Assembly: GCF_000298315.2 (NCBI RefSeq)
Contig: NZ_AEYE02000029.1
Span: forward strand, 186,001 to 250,000
Direction of reading: 5' to 3'
From: Rhizobium grahamii CCGE 502
Lineage (GTDB): Bacteria; Pseudomonadota; Alphaproteobacteria; Rhizobiales; Rhizobiaceae
Length of the DNA: 64,000 nucleotides
Both the position numbers and the translations under genes were made by a program. Shown piece by piece: positions 28,742-39,350 of this stretch. Position 1 is the first letter of the stretch. Every line of letters starts with the position of its first letter. The notes below the pieces were generated by a model. It worked only from the letters and a program-made list of their open reading frames with translations. It ran no database searches and was not told where the DNA came from.

Positions 28742-29494
28742 CTAACGGCCGCCGCTGACGTTGAGTATGGCGCCCGTTATATAGGAAGCCGTCGGCGAGA
28801 GAAGGTAGAGGACAGCGTCGGCGATCTCCTCTGCCGTGCCGGGCCTCTGCATCGGAATGCTTGGCGCCAGGTCACGTGCGCGGTTCGGCAGGCCGCCGGA
28901 TGCGTGAATGTCGGTATCGATGACGCCGGGGCGGATGGCGTTCACGCGCACGCCCTCGTTTGCCACTTCTCGCGACAGGCCGATGGTGAACGTATCGATC
29001 GCGGCCTTCGAGGCGGCGTAGTCGACATATTGCGAGGCCGAGCCCAGAACGGCCGCCATTGACGAGATGTTGACGATCGCCCCGCCCTTGCCGCCATGCC
29101 TCGACGACATGCGGCGAACGGCCTCGGCCGCACAGAGAATCGAGCCGGTGACGTTGACGCGCATCATCCGCTCAAGCCGCTCGACGCTCATCTCGTCGAC
29201 GCGCTGCTGGGCATCGACGATGCCGGCATTGTTGACCAGTCCATCCAGCCGCCCGAAGTGCTTGTCGACAGTCTGGAACATCGAAATGATATCCTGCGCG
29301 CTGCCGACATCCCCCTTGATCGCGATGGCATCGCCACCTTCTGCCTCAACCTCAGAGACGATAGCGTCGGCGGCAGCGCGGTTCGCGGCGTAGTTCACGG
29401 CAACGTCCCAGCCCTGGCGGGCAGCGAGGCGGCAGACAGCCGCACCGATGCCTCGGCTGCCGCCGGTAACGAGAAGGACGGGTCGTTGTGTCAT
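28742..29494 (-). CDS. SDR-family oxidoreductase
   Basis: 250 residues from ATG 29494, which overlaps the upstream stop as ATGA; a longer frame to 29557 is rejected for that reason. Seen: LLVTGGSRGIGAAVC (cofactor site, about 8-22), NNAGIVD, the catalytic Ser in NISSMAAVLGS and YVDYAASKAA with Tyr and Lys, and NAIRPGVIDTDIH. It resembles FabG- or glucose-dehydrogenase-like enzymes; the substrate is unknown. Between the secreted-protein gene and the LysE gene. Confidence 0.9.
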   Translation of the reverse strand: MTQRPVLLVTGGSRGIGAAVCRLAARQGWDVAVNYAANRAAADAIVSEVEAEGGDAIAIKGDVGSAQDIISMFQTVDKHFGRLDGLVNNAGIVDAQQRVDEMSVERLERMMRVNVTGSILCAAEAVRRMSSRHGGKGGAIVNISSMAAVLGSASQYVDYAASKAAIDTFTIGLSREVANEGVRVNAIRPGVIDTDIHASGGLPNRARDLAPSIPMQRPGTAEEIADAVLYLLSPTASYITGAILNVSGGR

Positions 29495-30015
29495 TTCGCG
29501 CACTCCTTGAATGCCAGGACATCCCACGGCGCAACCGTCGCCTTGCCATTGCCCCATATCTGCGATTGGCGGATCGCCCGACCAAGGCCAGGTAACAGGA
29601 TGCTGTCGGCGGCAGCCGCCGCTTCAGGCTGCAAATTATCGATCTCGCCCCTGGTGTTAGCGCTATAGACCGTGCCTCGCCAGATGGTGCAGGCGTCCAG
29701 GTCCGCGCCGGTCACATCGCCGCCTGGGCACTTGAACATGAGAATACCGACAGCGCGTTCAGGGTCGTCGGACGGCATCACATAGCCGTCGAGTTCGATC
29801 GAGGTTTTCAAGACTTTCAGCGTAAACCGGTTGTTGGCAGCAGCCGCCTCAGAATTGATCGGCGTAAAGCGCAACTCGTAAGCTCCGTCCCGATCTGCGT
29901 AGACCGCACTCGCCTGCCGGCAGTCGGGTGCGGCCATGGCGATTCCTGGTAGTGCTAGCAAGAATGCGAGCAACGCCCCGACCCCACCCTTGGCAAAGGG
30001 AGGCCTCTTGATCAT
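29491..30015 (-). CDS. Secreted hypothetical protein
   Basis: 174 residues from ATG 30015, which has AGGG upstream; an alternative ATG at 30042 adds nine residues. Signal peptide MIKRPPFAKGGVGALLAFLL with a likely cut after AMA, so periplasmic. The mature part has five cysteines-or-fewer and a mixed alpha/beta look (FRFTPINSEAAAANNRFTLKV, ILMFKCPGGDVTGADLDACTIW). I do not recognise the family. It lies between sucB and an SDR gene and is coupled to the latter by an ATGA overlap. Confidence 0.72.
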   Translation of the reverse strand: MIKRPPFAKGGVGALLAFLLALPGIAMAAPDCRQASAVYADRDGAYELRFTPINSEAAAANNRFTLKVLKTSIELDGYVMPSDDPERAVGILMFKCPGGDVTGADLDACTIWRGTVYSANTRGEIDNLQPEAAAAADSILLPGLGRAIRQSQIWGNGKATVAPWDVLAFKECAK

Positions 30016-30065
30016 ACGCCCTGTGGAGATTGCCAGCGACATTGCGCGCCCCGCCGAGGTGGAAA

Positions 30066-30083
30066 GGGCCGCTCACGCGGCCC
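30066..30083 (-). terminator. Hairpin after sucB
   Basis: GGGCCGC / GCGGCCC with a 4-base loop, 11 bases after the sucB stop. On the minus strand the tail is TTTCC, so termination is probably partial and would let some transcripts continue toward lpdA. Confidence 0.5.
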
Positions 30084-30093
30084 AGTCGAATGC

Positions 30094-31338
30094 TTAGAGA
30101 TCGAGAACCAGACGCTCCGGATCTTCCAGGCTTTCCTTGACGCGGACGAGGAAGGTCACGGCTTCCTTGCCATCGACGATGCGGTGGTCGTAGGAGAGCG
30201 CGAGGTACATCATCGGACGGATGACGATCTGGCCGCCGACGACAACCGGGCGGTCCTGGATCTTGTGCATGCCGAGGATGCCTGACTGCGGGGCGTTCAG
30301 GATCGGCGAGGACATCAGCGAGCCGTAGACACCACCATTGGTGATCGTGAAGGTGCCGCCCTGCATGTCGGCCATCGACAGCGAGCCGTCGCGGGCAGCC
30401 TTGGCGAGGCGCGCCAGTTCCTTTTCGACCTCGGCGATCGACATCTGGTCGGCGTCGCGGATGACGGGGACGACGAGGCCCTTGTCCGTGCCGACGGCCA
30501 TGCCGATGTGGCAGAAGTTCTTGTAGATGATGTCGGTGCCGTCGATCTCGGCGTTGACAGCCGGCAGTTCCTTCAGCGCGTGGGTAATCGCCTTGGTGAA
30601 GAAGCCCATGAAGCCGAGCTTCACGCCATGCTTCTTTTCGAAGACGTCCTTGTACTTGGCGCGCAGGTCCATGACGGCCTTCATGTCCACCTCGTTGTAG
30701 GTGGTCAGCATGGCGGCGGTGTTCTGAGCGTCCTTGAGGCGCTTGGCGATCGTCTGGCGCAGGCGCGTCATCTTCACGCGCTCTTCGCGTGCCGCATCCT
30801 CGACCGTCGACGGGCCACGAGCAGCAGCCGGAACGGCGGGTGCTGCAGCTGCTGCAGGAGCGGAGATGCCCTTGGCAACAGCGGCGATCACGTCGCCCTT
30901 CAGAACCTGGCCGCGCTTGCCTGATCCATCGACCTGATCGGCCGACAGGTTGTTTTCTGCGAGCATCTTGGCGGCAGCCGGTGCCGGCGGCATCGCGGAA
31001 GCGGCAGCTGCCGGAGCAGCGGCGGCTGCAACAGCAGGTTCGGCTACCTTTGCCGGACCTGCGGCGGGGGCAGCAGCAGCCGGGGCAGCGGTAGCACCGG
31101 CGCCCGCGGCGATCTGACCGAGCAGCGCGCCGAGACCGACGGTCTCGCCAGCCTGGGCAACGATCTCGGACAGCGTGCCCGAAGCCGGAGCCGGTACTTC
31201 GATGGTCACCTTGTCGGTCTCAAGCTCGAGAATCGGCTCGTCGGCCTTGATGGCATCGCCGACCTTCTTGAACCAGGTACCGACGGTTGCCTCGCTGACG
31301 GATTCACCGAGAGTTGGAACGCGGATTTCTGTGGCCAT
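30094..31338 (-). CDS. sucB: Dihydrolipoamide succinyltransferase (E2 of 2-oxoglutarate dehydrogenase)
   Basis: 414 residues. Seen: lipoyl domain with Lys43 in [11 protein letters not shown]; an Ala/Pro-rich linker; a peripheral subunit-binding domain ([28 protein letters not shown]); a second linker; and a catalytic domain ending in [13 protein letters not shown] with the catalytic His and Asp. A single lipoyl domain is usual for this E2. Also called odhB. Confidence 0.97.
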   Translation of the reverse strand: MATEIRVPTLGESVSEATVGTWFKKVGDAIKADEPILELETDKVTIEVPAPASGTLSEIVAQAGETVGLGALLGQIAAGAGATAAPAAAAPAAGPAKVAEPAVAAAAAPAAAASAMPPAPAAAKMLAENNLSADQVDGSGKRGQVLKGDVIAAVAKGISAPAAAAAPAVPAAARGPSTVEDAAREERVKMTRLRQTIAKRLKDAQNTAAMLTTYNEVDMKAVMDLRAKYKDVFEKKHGVKLGFMGFFTKAITHALKELPAVNAEIDGTDIIYKNFCHIGMAVGTDKGLVVPVIRDADQMSIAEVEKELARLAKAARDGSLSMADMQGGTFTITNGGVYGSLMSSPILNAPQSGILGMHKIQDRPVVVGGQIVIRPMMYLALSYDHRIVDGKEAVTFLVRVKESLEDPERLVLDL

Positions 31339-31367
31339 TGTTCAAATCCTGATTTGCTTGTGTTCGT

Positions 31368-31685
31368 TTATTCGTTTCCGGCAGCAGATGGCCGGAGAAT
31401 GATCGAGGGCATCGGCAATATGTCGAAGCGAAAACCGTAACCGGAAAGGATGATCGGATCGGCGTCGGCGAGCGCCTGCGCCGCCTTCTGATCCTCCACC
31501 GAGACGACTGCCATGCCCCAGGCCCCCTCGCCTTCGAAGACGGGACCGACGGTGATCGCCGATCCCTCTTCTGCGTTCTGGTGCCAGTAGGCGACATGAC
31601 GCTTCATCGCGGCCATTTCCTCCCCGGTCGCATCGTGCGGGAAACGGGGGCGAGGCGGCGCAAGTCTCAGAAAGAAATATGCCAT
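31368..31685 (-). CDS. YciI-like protein encoded between sucA and sucB
   Basis: 105 residues of the YCII-related ferredoxin-like alpha/beta fold. Seen: MAYFFLRLAPPRPRFPHDATGEEMAAMKRHVAYWHQN, then AITVGPVFEGEGAWGMAVVSVEDQKAAQALADADPII, matching the family with a conserved His and an Asp-Pro. It starts 12 bases after sucA and ends 29 before sucB, so it is embedded in the operon. The role is unknown; the family includes small hydrolase-like proteins, but no partner is established. Confidence 0.8.
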   Translation of the reverse strand: MAYFFLRLAPPRPRFPHDATGEEMAAMKRHVAYWHQNAEEGSAITVGPVFEGEGAWGMAVVSVEDQKAAQALADADPIILSGYGFRFDILPMPSIILRPSAAGNE

Positions 31686-31697
31686 CGCCCCGATCCC

Positions 31698-34682
31698 TTA
31701 GCCGCCCAACGCATCCTCGAGGAATGCGGCGAGCTGCGACAGATGCTTGGACATCAGACCCGTTGCCGGCGAAGCGGCGGCCGGACGACCGGTGTAGCGG
31801 ACGCGCTGGTACTTCGCATCGATATGGGCGAGCACCCACTCCAGATACGGGTCGATGAACGACCATGCGCCCATGTTCTTCGGCTCTTCCTGGCACCAGA
31901 CCATCTCTGCGTTCCGGAAGCGGGAAAGCTCGTTGATGAGTGCCTTTGCCGGGAATGGATAGAGCTGTTCGACGCGCAGCAGGTAGACATCGTCGATGCC
32001 GCGCTTTTCGCGCTCTTCCAGAAGGTCGTAATAGACCTTGCCGGTGCACATGACCACACGACGGATCTTCGCGTCCTTCTGCAGCTTGATCGGGCCGTCC
32101 TTGATGACCTCCGCATCGTCCCAGAGCAGGCGATGGAAGGAGGACTCGCCGGCCAGTTCCGCGAGGGTCGACACAGCCCGCTTGTGACGCAGAAGCGACT
32201 TCGGCGTCATCAGGACGAGCGGCTTGCGGAAGTCGCGCTTCAGCTGCCGGCGCAGGATGTGGAAGTAGTTCGCAGGCGTCGTGACGTTGGCGACCTGCAT
32301 GTTGTCTTCGGCGCAGAGCTGCAGGAAGCGTTCGAGGCGAGCCGAGGAGTGCTCCGGACCCTGGCCTTCGTAGCCATGCGGCAGCAGGCAGACGAGGCCG
32401 GACATGCGCAGCCACTTGCGTTCGCCCGACGAGACGAACTGGTCGAAGACGACCTGTGCACCGTTGGCGAAGTCGCCGAACTGGGCTTCCCAGAGCGTCA
32501 ACGCGTTCGGTCGAGCCAACGAATAGCCGTACTCGAAGCCGAGGACGGCTTCTTCCGAAAGCATCGAGTTGATGACTTCGTAACGGGCCTGGTTGGACGA
32601 CAGGTTGGCAAGCGGAATGTAGCGCTCTTCTGTTTCCTGATCGTAGAGAACCGAATGACGCTGCGAGAAGGTGCCGCGTTCACAATCCTGACCGGAGAGG
32701 CGGATCTTGTGGCCTTCGACAACTAGCGAACCGAAAGCAAGTGCTTCCGCCATCGCCCAGTCGAGGTTCTCGCCCGTCTGGATCATGTTGGCGCGGTTTT
32801 CCATGAAGCGCTGGATCGTGCGGTGCGCATGGAAGCCTTCCGGAATTTCCGAAAGCTTGCGGCCGATATCCTTGAGTGACTTCATCGGAACGGCGGTCTT
32901 GCCGCGGCGCTGTTCGTCGGCGTTATCAGCCGTGCGCAGGCCCGACCACTCGCCGTCCAGCCAGTCGGCCTTGTTCGGCTTGTAGCTCTGGCCGGCGTCG
33001 AACTCCTGCTCGAGGTGCGCGCGCCAGTCGGCCTTCATCTTTTCGACTTCGCCGTCTGTCAGCAGGCCTTCGGCAACGAGACGATCGGCATAGACCTGCA
33101 GAACCGTCTTGTGGGCGCGGATGACCTTGTACATCTTCGGCTGCGTGAAGGACGGCTCGTCGCCTTCGTTGTGGCCGTAGCGGCGGTAGCAGAACATGTC
33201 GATGACGACGGGCTTGTGGAACTTCATGCGAAATTCCATGGCGATCTTGGCGGCATAGACAACCGCTTCCGGATCGTCGCCATTGACGTGGAAGATCGGC
33301 GCTTCGATCATCTTGGCAACGTCGGACGGATAAGGCGAAGAACGCGAGAAGGCCGGGTTCGTGGTGAAGCCGATCTGGTTGTTGATGATGACGTGCATCG
33401 TGCCGGCAACGCGGTGACCGCGCAAACCCGACAGGCCAAGGATTTCGGCAATCACACCCTGGCCGGCAAACGCCGCGTCGCCGTGGATCAGCAGCGGCAG
33501 AACCTTGGCACGCTCGGACAACGGAATGGTGTCACCGTCCCAGACGGTGGCGCCCATATCCTGCTTGGCGCGGGCCTTGCCCATCACGACGGGGTCGACG
33601 ATTTCAAGATGCGACGGGTTGGCCGTCAGCGAGACGTGAACCTTGTTGCCGTCGAACTCGCGGTCCGAGGAGGCGCCGAGATGGTACTTGACGTCGCCCG
33701 AACCTTCGACTTCGTCAGGCGCGTAGGAACCGCCCTTGAACTCGTGGAAAATGGCACGGTGCGGCTTGCCCATGACTTGCGAAAGCACGTTCAGACGACC
33801 GCGATGCGCCATACCGAACACGGCTTCACGCAGACCGAGGTGGCCACCGCGCTTCAGGATCTGCTCCAGCGCCGGGATCAGCGATTCACCGCCGTCGAGA
33901 CCGAAACGCTTGGTGCCCTTGAACTTCACGTCGAGGAACTGCTCGTAGCCTTCGGCTTCGACCAGCTTGGCAAGGATCGCCTTCTTGCCTTCCGGGGTGA
34001 AAGCGACGCCCTTATCCGGACCTTCGATGCGCTCCTGGATCCAGGCCTTCTCTTCCGGATTCGAGATGTGCATGAATTCGACGCCGAGGGTCGAGCAGTA
34101 GGTGCGCTCGAGGATCTCGATCATCTCCGGCAGGGTCGCGTATTCGAGGCCGAGAACGTTGTCGATGAAGATCTTGCGGGAATAGTCAGCCTGGGTGAAG
34201 CCGTAGGCTTCTGGCGACAGTTCCTTGTAGTCTTCGACCGGTGCCGCGATCCCCAGCGGATCGAGCTTGGCATGCAGGTGACCGCGCATGCGATAAGCGC
34301 GGATCATCATGATGGCGCGGACGGAATCGCGCGTGGCCTGCAGGATGTCGGCACCATCGGTCGGCTTGCCAGCGGCTTCCGCCTTGCCCTTGACCTTGGT
34401 CTCGATGATCTTTTCGACTGTACCCCAGTCGCCATCGAGTGCCGAAACAAGGTCGCTCTTCGGCTGCAGGGGCCAGTTCGTCCTGCGCCAGGATGCACCC
34501 TTGGCCGCCTTCTTCACATCTTCCGGATTGTCTTCCAGTGCCTTGAAAAAGGACTGCCATTCCTCGTTGACCGAGCTCGGGTCTTCTTCATAGCGCGCAT
34601 AGAGCTGCTCGATATAGGCAGCATTGGCGCCATCCAGGAACGAGGTGATCTGAAACTGCTCGTTGGCTTCTTGCCGTGCCAT
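31698..34682 (-). CDS. sucA: 2-oxoglutarate dehydrogenase E1 component
   Basis: 994 residues, thiamine-diphosphate enzyme that decarboxylates 2-oxoglutarate and reductively succinylates SucB. Seen: an N-terminal region with SFLDGANAAYIEQLYARYEEDPSSV, GMAHRGRLNVL, the cofactor region GDAAFAGQGVIAE...NNQIGFTTNP and the C-terminal LPHGYEGQGPEHSSARLERFLQLCAEDN, all typical. A perfect AGGAGG lies 25 bases before the ATG, with a stable hairpin between them (see the regulatory entry). Confidence 0.98.
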   Translation of the reverse strand: MARQEANEQFQITSFLDGANAAYIEQLYARYEEDPSSVNEEWQSFFKALEDNPEDVKKAAKGASWRRTNWPLQPKSDLVSALDGDWGTVEKIIETKVKGKAEAAGKPTDGADILQATRDSVRAIMMIRAYRMRGHLHAKLDPLGIAAPVEDYKELSPEAYGFTQADYSRKIFIDNVLGLEYATLPEMIEILERTYCSTLGVEFMHISNPEEKAWIQERIEGPDKGVAFTPEGKKAILAKLVEAEGYEQFLDVKFKGTKRFGLDGGESLIPALEQILKRGGHLGLREAVFGMAHRGRLNVLSQVMGKPHRAIFHEFKGGSYAPDEVEGSGDVKYHLGASSDREFDGNKVHVSLTANPSHLEIVDPVVMGKARAKQDMGATVWDGDTIPLSERAKVLPLLIHGDAAFAGQGVIAEILGLSGLRGHRVAGTMHVIINNQIGFTTNPAFSRSSPYPSDVAKMIEAPIFHVNGDDPEAVVYAAKIAMEFRMKFHKPVVIDMFCYRRYGHNEGDEPSFTQPKMYKVIRAHKTVLQVYADRLVAEGLLTDGEVEKMKADWRAHLEQEFDAGQSYKPNKADWLDGEWSGLRTADNADEQRRGKTAVPMKSLKDIGRKLSEIPEGFHAHRTIQRFMENRANMIQTGENLDWAMAEALAFGSLVVEGHKIRLSGQDCERGTFSQRHSVLYDQETEERYIPLANLSSNQARYEVINSMLSEEAVLGFEYGYSLARPNALTLWEAQFGDFANGAQVVFDQFVSSGERKWLRMSGLVCLLPHGYEGQGPEHSSARLERFLQLCAEDNMQVANVTTPANYFHILRRQLKRDFRKPLVLMTPKSLLRHKRAVSTLAELAGESSFHRLLWDDAEVIKDGPIKLQKDAKIRRVVMCTGKVYYDLLEEREKRGIDDVYLLRVEQLYPFPAKALINELSRFRNAEMVWCQEEPKNMGAWSFIDPYLEWVLAHIDAKYQRVRYTGRPAAASPATGLMSKHLSQLAAFLEDALGG

Positions 34683-34713
34683 GGTTACACGCGGACGCTT
34701 TCGTCCGCCTCCT
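34683..34713 (-). promoter_or_regulatory. Split ribosome-binding site of sucA: SD, hairpin, start
   Basis: On the mRNA: AGGAGG (34713-34708), then a perfect 7-bp hairpin GCGGACG-AAAG-CGTCCGC (34708-34691, sharing one G with the SD), then eight bases GTGTAACC and the AUG at 34682. Linear spacing is 25 bases, far too long; with the hairpin folded it falls to a normal 8. No other SD is visible near the start. Confidence 0.7.
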
Positions 34714-34799
34714 GACTTGTGATTCCGCCGGATACTCGACCGGCTTGCCGCATCTGTCGTTAGCCGCCTGCCCGCGGCTCATTTCATTCGAAGTCGAGG

Positions 34800-34826
34800 C
34801 CCGGGCAGACGCTAAGGCTGCCCGGG
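34800..34826 (-). terminator. Hairpin between sucD and sucA
   Basis: CCCGGGCAG / CTGCCCGGG, 9-bp perfect stem with a 9-base loop, 12 bases after the sucD stop. No T-run follows on the minus strand, so it is more likely an attenuator, a processing site or a 3'-end protector than a full terminator. Confidence 0.45.
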
Positions 34827-34838
34827 ATATAGATCGGA

Positions 34839-35744
34839 TCAGCCCTTGAGGACTTCAACCAGCGTCTTGCCGAGGCGAGCTGGTGACGGCGAAACGCGAA
34901 TGCCAGCCGATTCCATGGCCGCGATCTTCGATTCCGCGTCACCCTTGCCACCGGACACGACGGCACCGGCGTGACCCATCGTACGGCCCTTCGGCGCGGT
35001 ACGGCCCGCGATGAAGCCGGCCATCGGCTTCTTGCGGCCCTTCTTGGCTTCGTCGATCAGGAACTGTGCTGCGTCTTCTTCAGCCGAGCCGCCGATTTCG
35101 CCGATCATGATGATCGAGGTCGTGGCGTCGTCGGCCAGGAACATTTCCAGCACGTCGATGAACTCGGTGCCCTTCACCGGGTCGCCGCCGATGCCGACAG
35201 CCGTCGTCTGGCCGAGGCCTTCGTTCGAGGTCTGGAACACGGCTTCATAGGTCAGCGTGCCGGAGCGCGAAACGATACCGACCGAACCCTTGCGGAAGAT
35301 CGAGCCCGGCATGATGCCGATCTTGCACTCTTCCGGCGTCAGGATGCCCGGGCAGTTCGGCCCGAGCAGGCGCGACTTCGACTTGTCGAGCTTGGCCTTC
35401 ACCCGCACCATGTCCATGACCGGGATGCCCTCGGTGATGCAGGTGATGAACGGGATCTCGGCTTCGATCGCCTCGATGATCGCGTCCGCAGCGCCTGCCG
35501 GCGGGACGTAGATCACGGTCGCGTCGGCGCCGGTCCGTTCCTTGGCTTCGGCAACGGTCGCGAAGATCGGCAGGGAAGTGCCGTCGACGCCTGAGGACCA
35601 CGATTCTCCGCCCTTCTTCGGGTGAATACCGCCGACCATCTTGGTGCCGTAATAAGCGAGCGCCTGTTCGGTGTGGAAGGTGCCGGTCTTGCCGGTCAGG
35701 CCCTGAACGAGGACCTTCGTGTCTTTGTTGACGAGGATAGACAT
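34839..35744 (-). CDS. sucD: Succinyl-CoA synthetase alpha subunit
   Basis: 301 residues from ATG 35744 ([21 protein letters not shown]); a longer frame extends into sucC and is rejected. Seen: CoA-binding Rossmann start, the mid-region [23 protein letters not shown] and the phosphorylated His258 in [14 protein letters not shown]. It forms the alpha-beta pair with SucC, making ATP or GTP from succinyl-CoA. AAGGA precedes the ATG, 19 bases after sucC. Confidence 0.97.
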   Translation of the reverse strand: MSILVNKDTKVLVQGLTGKTGTFHTEQALAYYGTKMVGGIHPKKGGESWSSGVDGTSLPIFATVAEAKERTGADATVIYVPPAGAADAIIEAIEAEIPFITCITEGIPVMDMVRVKAKLDKSKSRLLGPNCPGILTPEECKIGIMPGSIFRKGSVGIVSRSGTLTYEAVFQTSNEGLGQTTAVGIGGDPVKGTEFIDVLEMFLADDATTSIIMIGEIGGSAEEDAAQFLIDEAKKGRKKPMAGFIAGRTAPKGRTMGHAGAVVSGGKGDAESKIAAMESAGIRVSPSPARLGKTLVEVLKG

Positions 35745-35763
35745 TCTTTCCGGTCCTTCCAGA

Positions 35764-36957
35764 TTAGGCTTTGATCGCCGCGACGATCTTCTTCGCCGCG
35801 TCGTCAAGATCGTCGGCAGCGGTGATCGCCAGACCGGACTCGTTGAGGATCTTCTTGCCGAGCTCGACATTGGTGCCTTCGAGGCGAACGACGAGCGGAA
35901 CCTTCAGGCCGACTTCCTGCACAGCTGCGACAACGCCTTCAGCGATGACGTCGCAACGCATGATGCCGCCGAAGATGTTGACGAGGATGCCCTCGACCTT
36001 CGGGTCTGCGGTGATGATCTTGAAAGCCGCCGCGACCTTCTCCTTGCCAGCGCCACCGCCGACGTCACAGAAGTTTGCCGGCTCCTTGCCGTAGAGCTTG
36101 ATGATGTCCATCGTCGCCATGGCGAGACCGGCACCGTTGACCATGCAGCCGATGTTGCCGTCGAGAGCGACGTAGGCGAGATCCCACTTCGAGGCCTCGA
36201 TTTCCTTGGCGTCTTCCTCGGTCTCGTCGCGCAGCGCCTTGACGTCGTCATGGCGGAATAGCGCATTGCCGTCGAAGGACATCTTGGCGTCGAGGACGCG
36301 CAGGTGGCCGTCCTTCATGACGATCAGCGGGTTGACTTCGAGGAGCGCCATGTCCTTTTCGCCGAACGCCTTGTAGAGCGCTGGGAATAGCGACTTGGCA
36401 TCTTCGGCGGCAGCGCCGGTCAGTTCGAGAGCCTTGGAGATCGCGGCAACGTTGGCAGCCGTGACACCAGCCTCCGGATCGATGGCGATCGTATGGATCT
36501 TCTCAGGCGTGTCGTGGGCGACAGCTTCGATGTCCATGCCACCTTCCGTCGATACGACGAAGGCAACGCGGCCAACCGAGCGATCAACGAGCAGCGAGCA
36601 GTAGAGTTCACGCTCGATGTCGGCGCCGTCTTCGATATAGAGGCGGTTGACCTGTTTGCCGGCTTCGCCCGTCTGCGCCGTGACCAGCGTGTTTCCGAGC
36701 ATCTCCTTGGCGTGAGCGACGACTTCGTCGATCGACTTGGCGAGGCGAACACCGCCCTTGGCGTCGGGGCCGAGTTCCTTGAACTTGCCCTTGCCGCGGC
36801 CACCGGCGTGAATCTGGCTCTTGACGACATAGAGCGGACCCGGCAGCGACTTGGCGGCAGCTTCGGCCTCCTCGACCTTGAGGATCGGCACGCCCTTGGC
36901 GACCGGAGCGCCATAGCCCTTCAAGAGAGCCTTGGCCTGGTATTCATGAATGTTCAT
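35764..36957 (-). CDS. sucC: Succinyl-CoA synthetase beta subunit
   Basis: 397 residues, ATP-grasp subunit. Seen: [41 protein letters not shown] and [19 protein letters not shown], all family signatures. Follows mdh by 39 bases with AGGAA upstream of the ATG. Part of mdh-sucC-sucD-sucA-yciI-like-sucB. Confidence 0.97.
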   Translation of the reverse strand: MNIHEYQAKALLKGYGAPVAKGVPILKVEEAEAAAKSLPGPLYVVKSQIHAGGRGKGKFKELGPDAKGGVRLAKSIDEVVAHAKEMLGNTLVTAQTGEAGKQVNRLYIEDGADIERELYCSLLVDRSVGRVAFVVSTEGGMDIEAVAHDTPEKIHTIAIDPEAGVTAANVAAISKALELTGAAAEDAKSLFPALYKAFGEKDMALLEVNPLIVMKDGHLRVLDAKMSFDGNALFRHDDVKALRDETEEDAKEIEASKWDLAYVALDGNIGCMVNGAGLAMATMDIIKLYGKEPANFCDVGGGAGKEKVAAAFKIITADPKVEGILVNIFGGIMRCDVIAEGVVAAVQEVGLKVPLVVRLEGTNVELGKKILNESGLAITAADDLDDAAKKIVAAIKA

Positions 36958-36996
36958 GGATTTGTTCCTGTTTGGATTGCGTCGGCGCGCAACTGA

Positions 36997-38121
<1,125 letters not shown>

Positions 38122-38138
38122 TAATTCGTCACTAAAAA

Positions 38139-39302
38139 TTACTCGGCAGCCCGCCGCTCGTGGTGCAATGCGAGATACTCGGCACTGCGCATCTCGAAAA
38201 GGCGCGAGACGGTACGATCAAATTCGAAGCCCTCGGTACCACGCGCTTGTGTCAACAAATTTTCAGGCATCGCTGCAGCGGACACATAGAGCCGCACCGC
38301 ATGATCGTAAAGCGTGTCTATTAGGATAATGAAACGTTTCGTCTGGTTGCGCTTCTCCGGACCAAGCAACGGCACATGATCGACGAAGATGGCGTCGAAA
38401 CGTTCGGCAACCGCCAAAAAGTCCGCTGGACCCAACGGCTTCTCGCAAAGATCGGCAAAGGTGAAGCGCGCCAGGCGATCGACCGCCCGCGGCACATGGA
38501 TCGATCGTCCCTTCATCGGAATTTCCAAGGGCTGCGCCTTGCGGCCATGAAGCGCCTGCATCCAGGACGCATCCATCGCCATGTCGGTCCGGTCATCGAT
38601 CGGTGTCAGGTAGACAGGCTGGCTATCGAGTTTCTCCATCCGGTAGTCGGTCGGAGAGTCCAACGTCACGATTTCGACATTCTGCTTCAGGAGATCGACG
38701 AAGGGCAGGAACAGGCTTCGATTGAGGCCGTCCTTGTATAGGTTATCGGGCTCGACATTCGAGGTCGCGACCAGCAGGCACCCGCGCCGGAAGAGTTCGG
38801 AAAAAAGCCGCGATAGGATCATCGCGTCAGCAATGTCCGTCACCGTGAACTCGTCGAAGCAAAGCAGTTCGGCCTCATCATAGAGAGCTGCCGCGACGAC
38901 CGGGATGGGGTCGGCCTGCTTGGTCTCGCCCTGCTTGAGCTTTAGCCGGTGCGCTGCGATGCGATTGTGCACATCGGTCATGAACTCATGAAAATGCGCG
39001 CGCCGCTTCTTCGCGCATGGTGCCATCGCGAAGAACATATCCATCAGCATGGTTTTGCCGCGGCCGACGCTGCCGTGAATGTAGAGCCCCTTGACCGTTT
39101 CCGACGGCTTCTTCTTGTTGGCAAACAACCAGCCCAGAGCACTCGCCTTCGCCGCCGGCCGCCGCTGTTTCAGCCCCGACAGCACCCGATCCAGGCATTT
39201 CGCCACGTGCATCTGGGCTGAATCGATTTGAAGCGCACCCGAAGCCGTCAGCGACTTCAATTGTTCGCTGACGCTCAGGGTGTAGTCTGGCATGGGTTGC
39301 AT
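38139..39302 (-). CDS. zapE: Cell division protein ZapE (AFG1-like ATPase)
   Basis: 387 residues. Seen: Walker A GSVGRGKTMLMDMFF (about 76-90), HFHEFM, Walker B ELLCFDEFTVTDIADAMILSRL and VATSNVEPDNLYKDGLNR, the AFG1/ZapE pattern. In E. coli ZapE affects Z-ring stability; in mitochondria AFG1 handles respiratory-complex proteins. Location beside mdh/suc and sdh is notable in this light. An alternative ATG three codons in (39293) is possible. Confidence 0.93.
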   Translation of the reverse strand: MQPMPDYTLSVSEQLKSLTASGALQIDSAQMHVAKCLDRVLSGLKQRRPAAKASALGWLFANKKKPSETVKGLYIHGSVGRGKTMLMDMFFAMAPCAKKRRAHFHEFMTDVHNRIAAHRLKLKQGETKQADPIPVVAAALYDEAELLCFDEFTVTDIADAMILSRLFSELFRRGCLLVATSNVEPDNLYKDGLNRSLFLPFVDLLKQNVEIVTLDSPTDYRMEKLDSQPVYLTPIDDRTDMAMDASWMQALHGRKAQPLEIPMKGRSIHVPRAVDRLARFTFADLCEKPLGPADFLAVAERFDAIFVDHVPLLGPEKRNQTKRFIILIDTLYDHAVRLYVSAAAMPENLLTQARGTEGFEFDRTVSRLFEMRSAEYLALHHERRAAE

Positions 39303-39350
39303 AAAGGAGGTCCGCCTATGCAGGATCGGCGGCCTTCGCCGCCCAATCTT

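Noticed and set aside
33015-34715. 566-codon open frame opposite sucA
   Set aside because: Antisense shadow of a conserved gene; no motif or ribosome site, and it would run through the sucA start hairpin.
39328-39343. GGCGGC-CTTC-GCCGCC hairpin between the Omp19-like gene and zapE
   Set aside because: On the minus strand no T-run follows, so I do not call it a terminator; it may be chance in GC-rich DNA.
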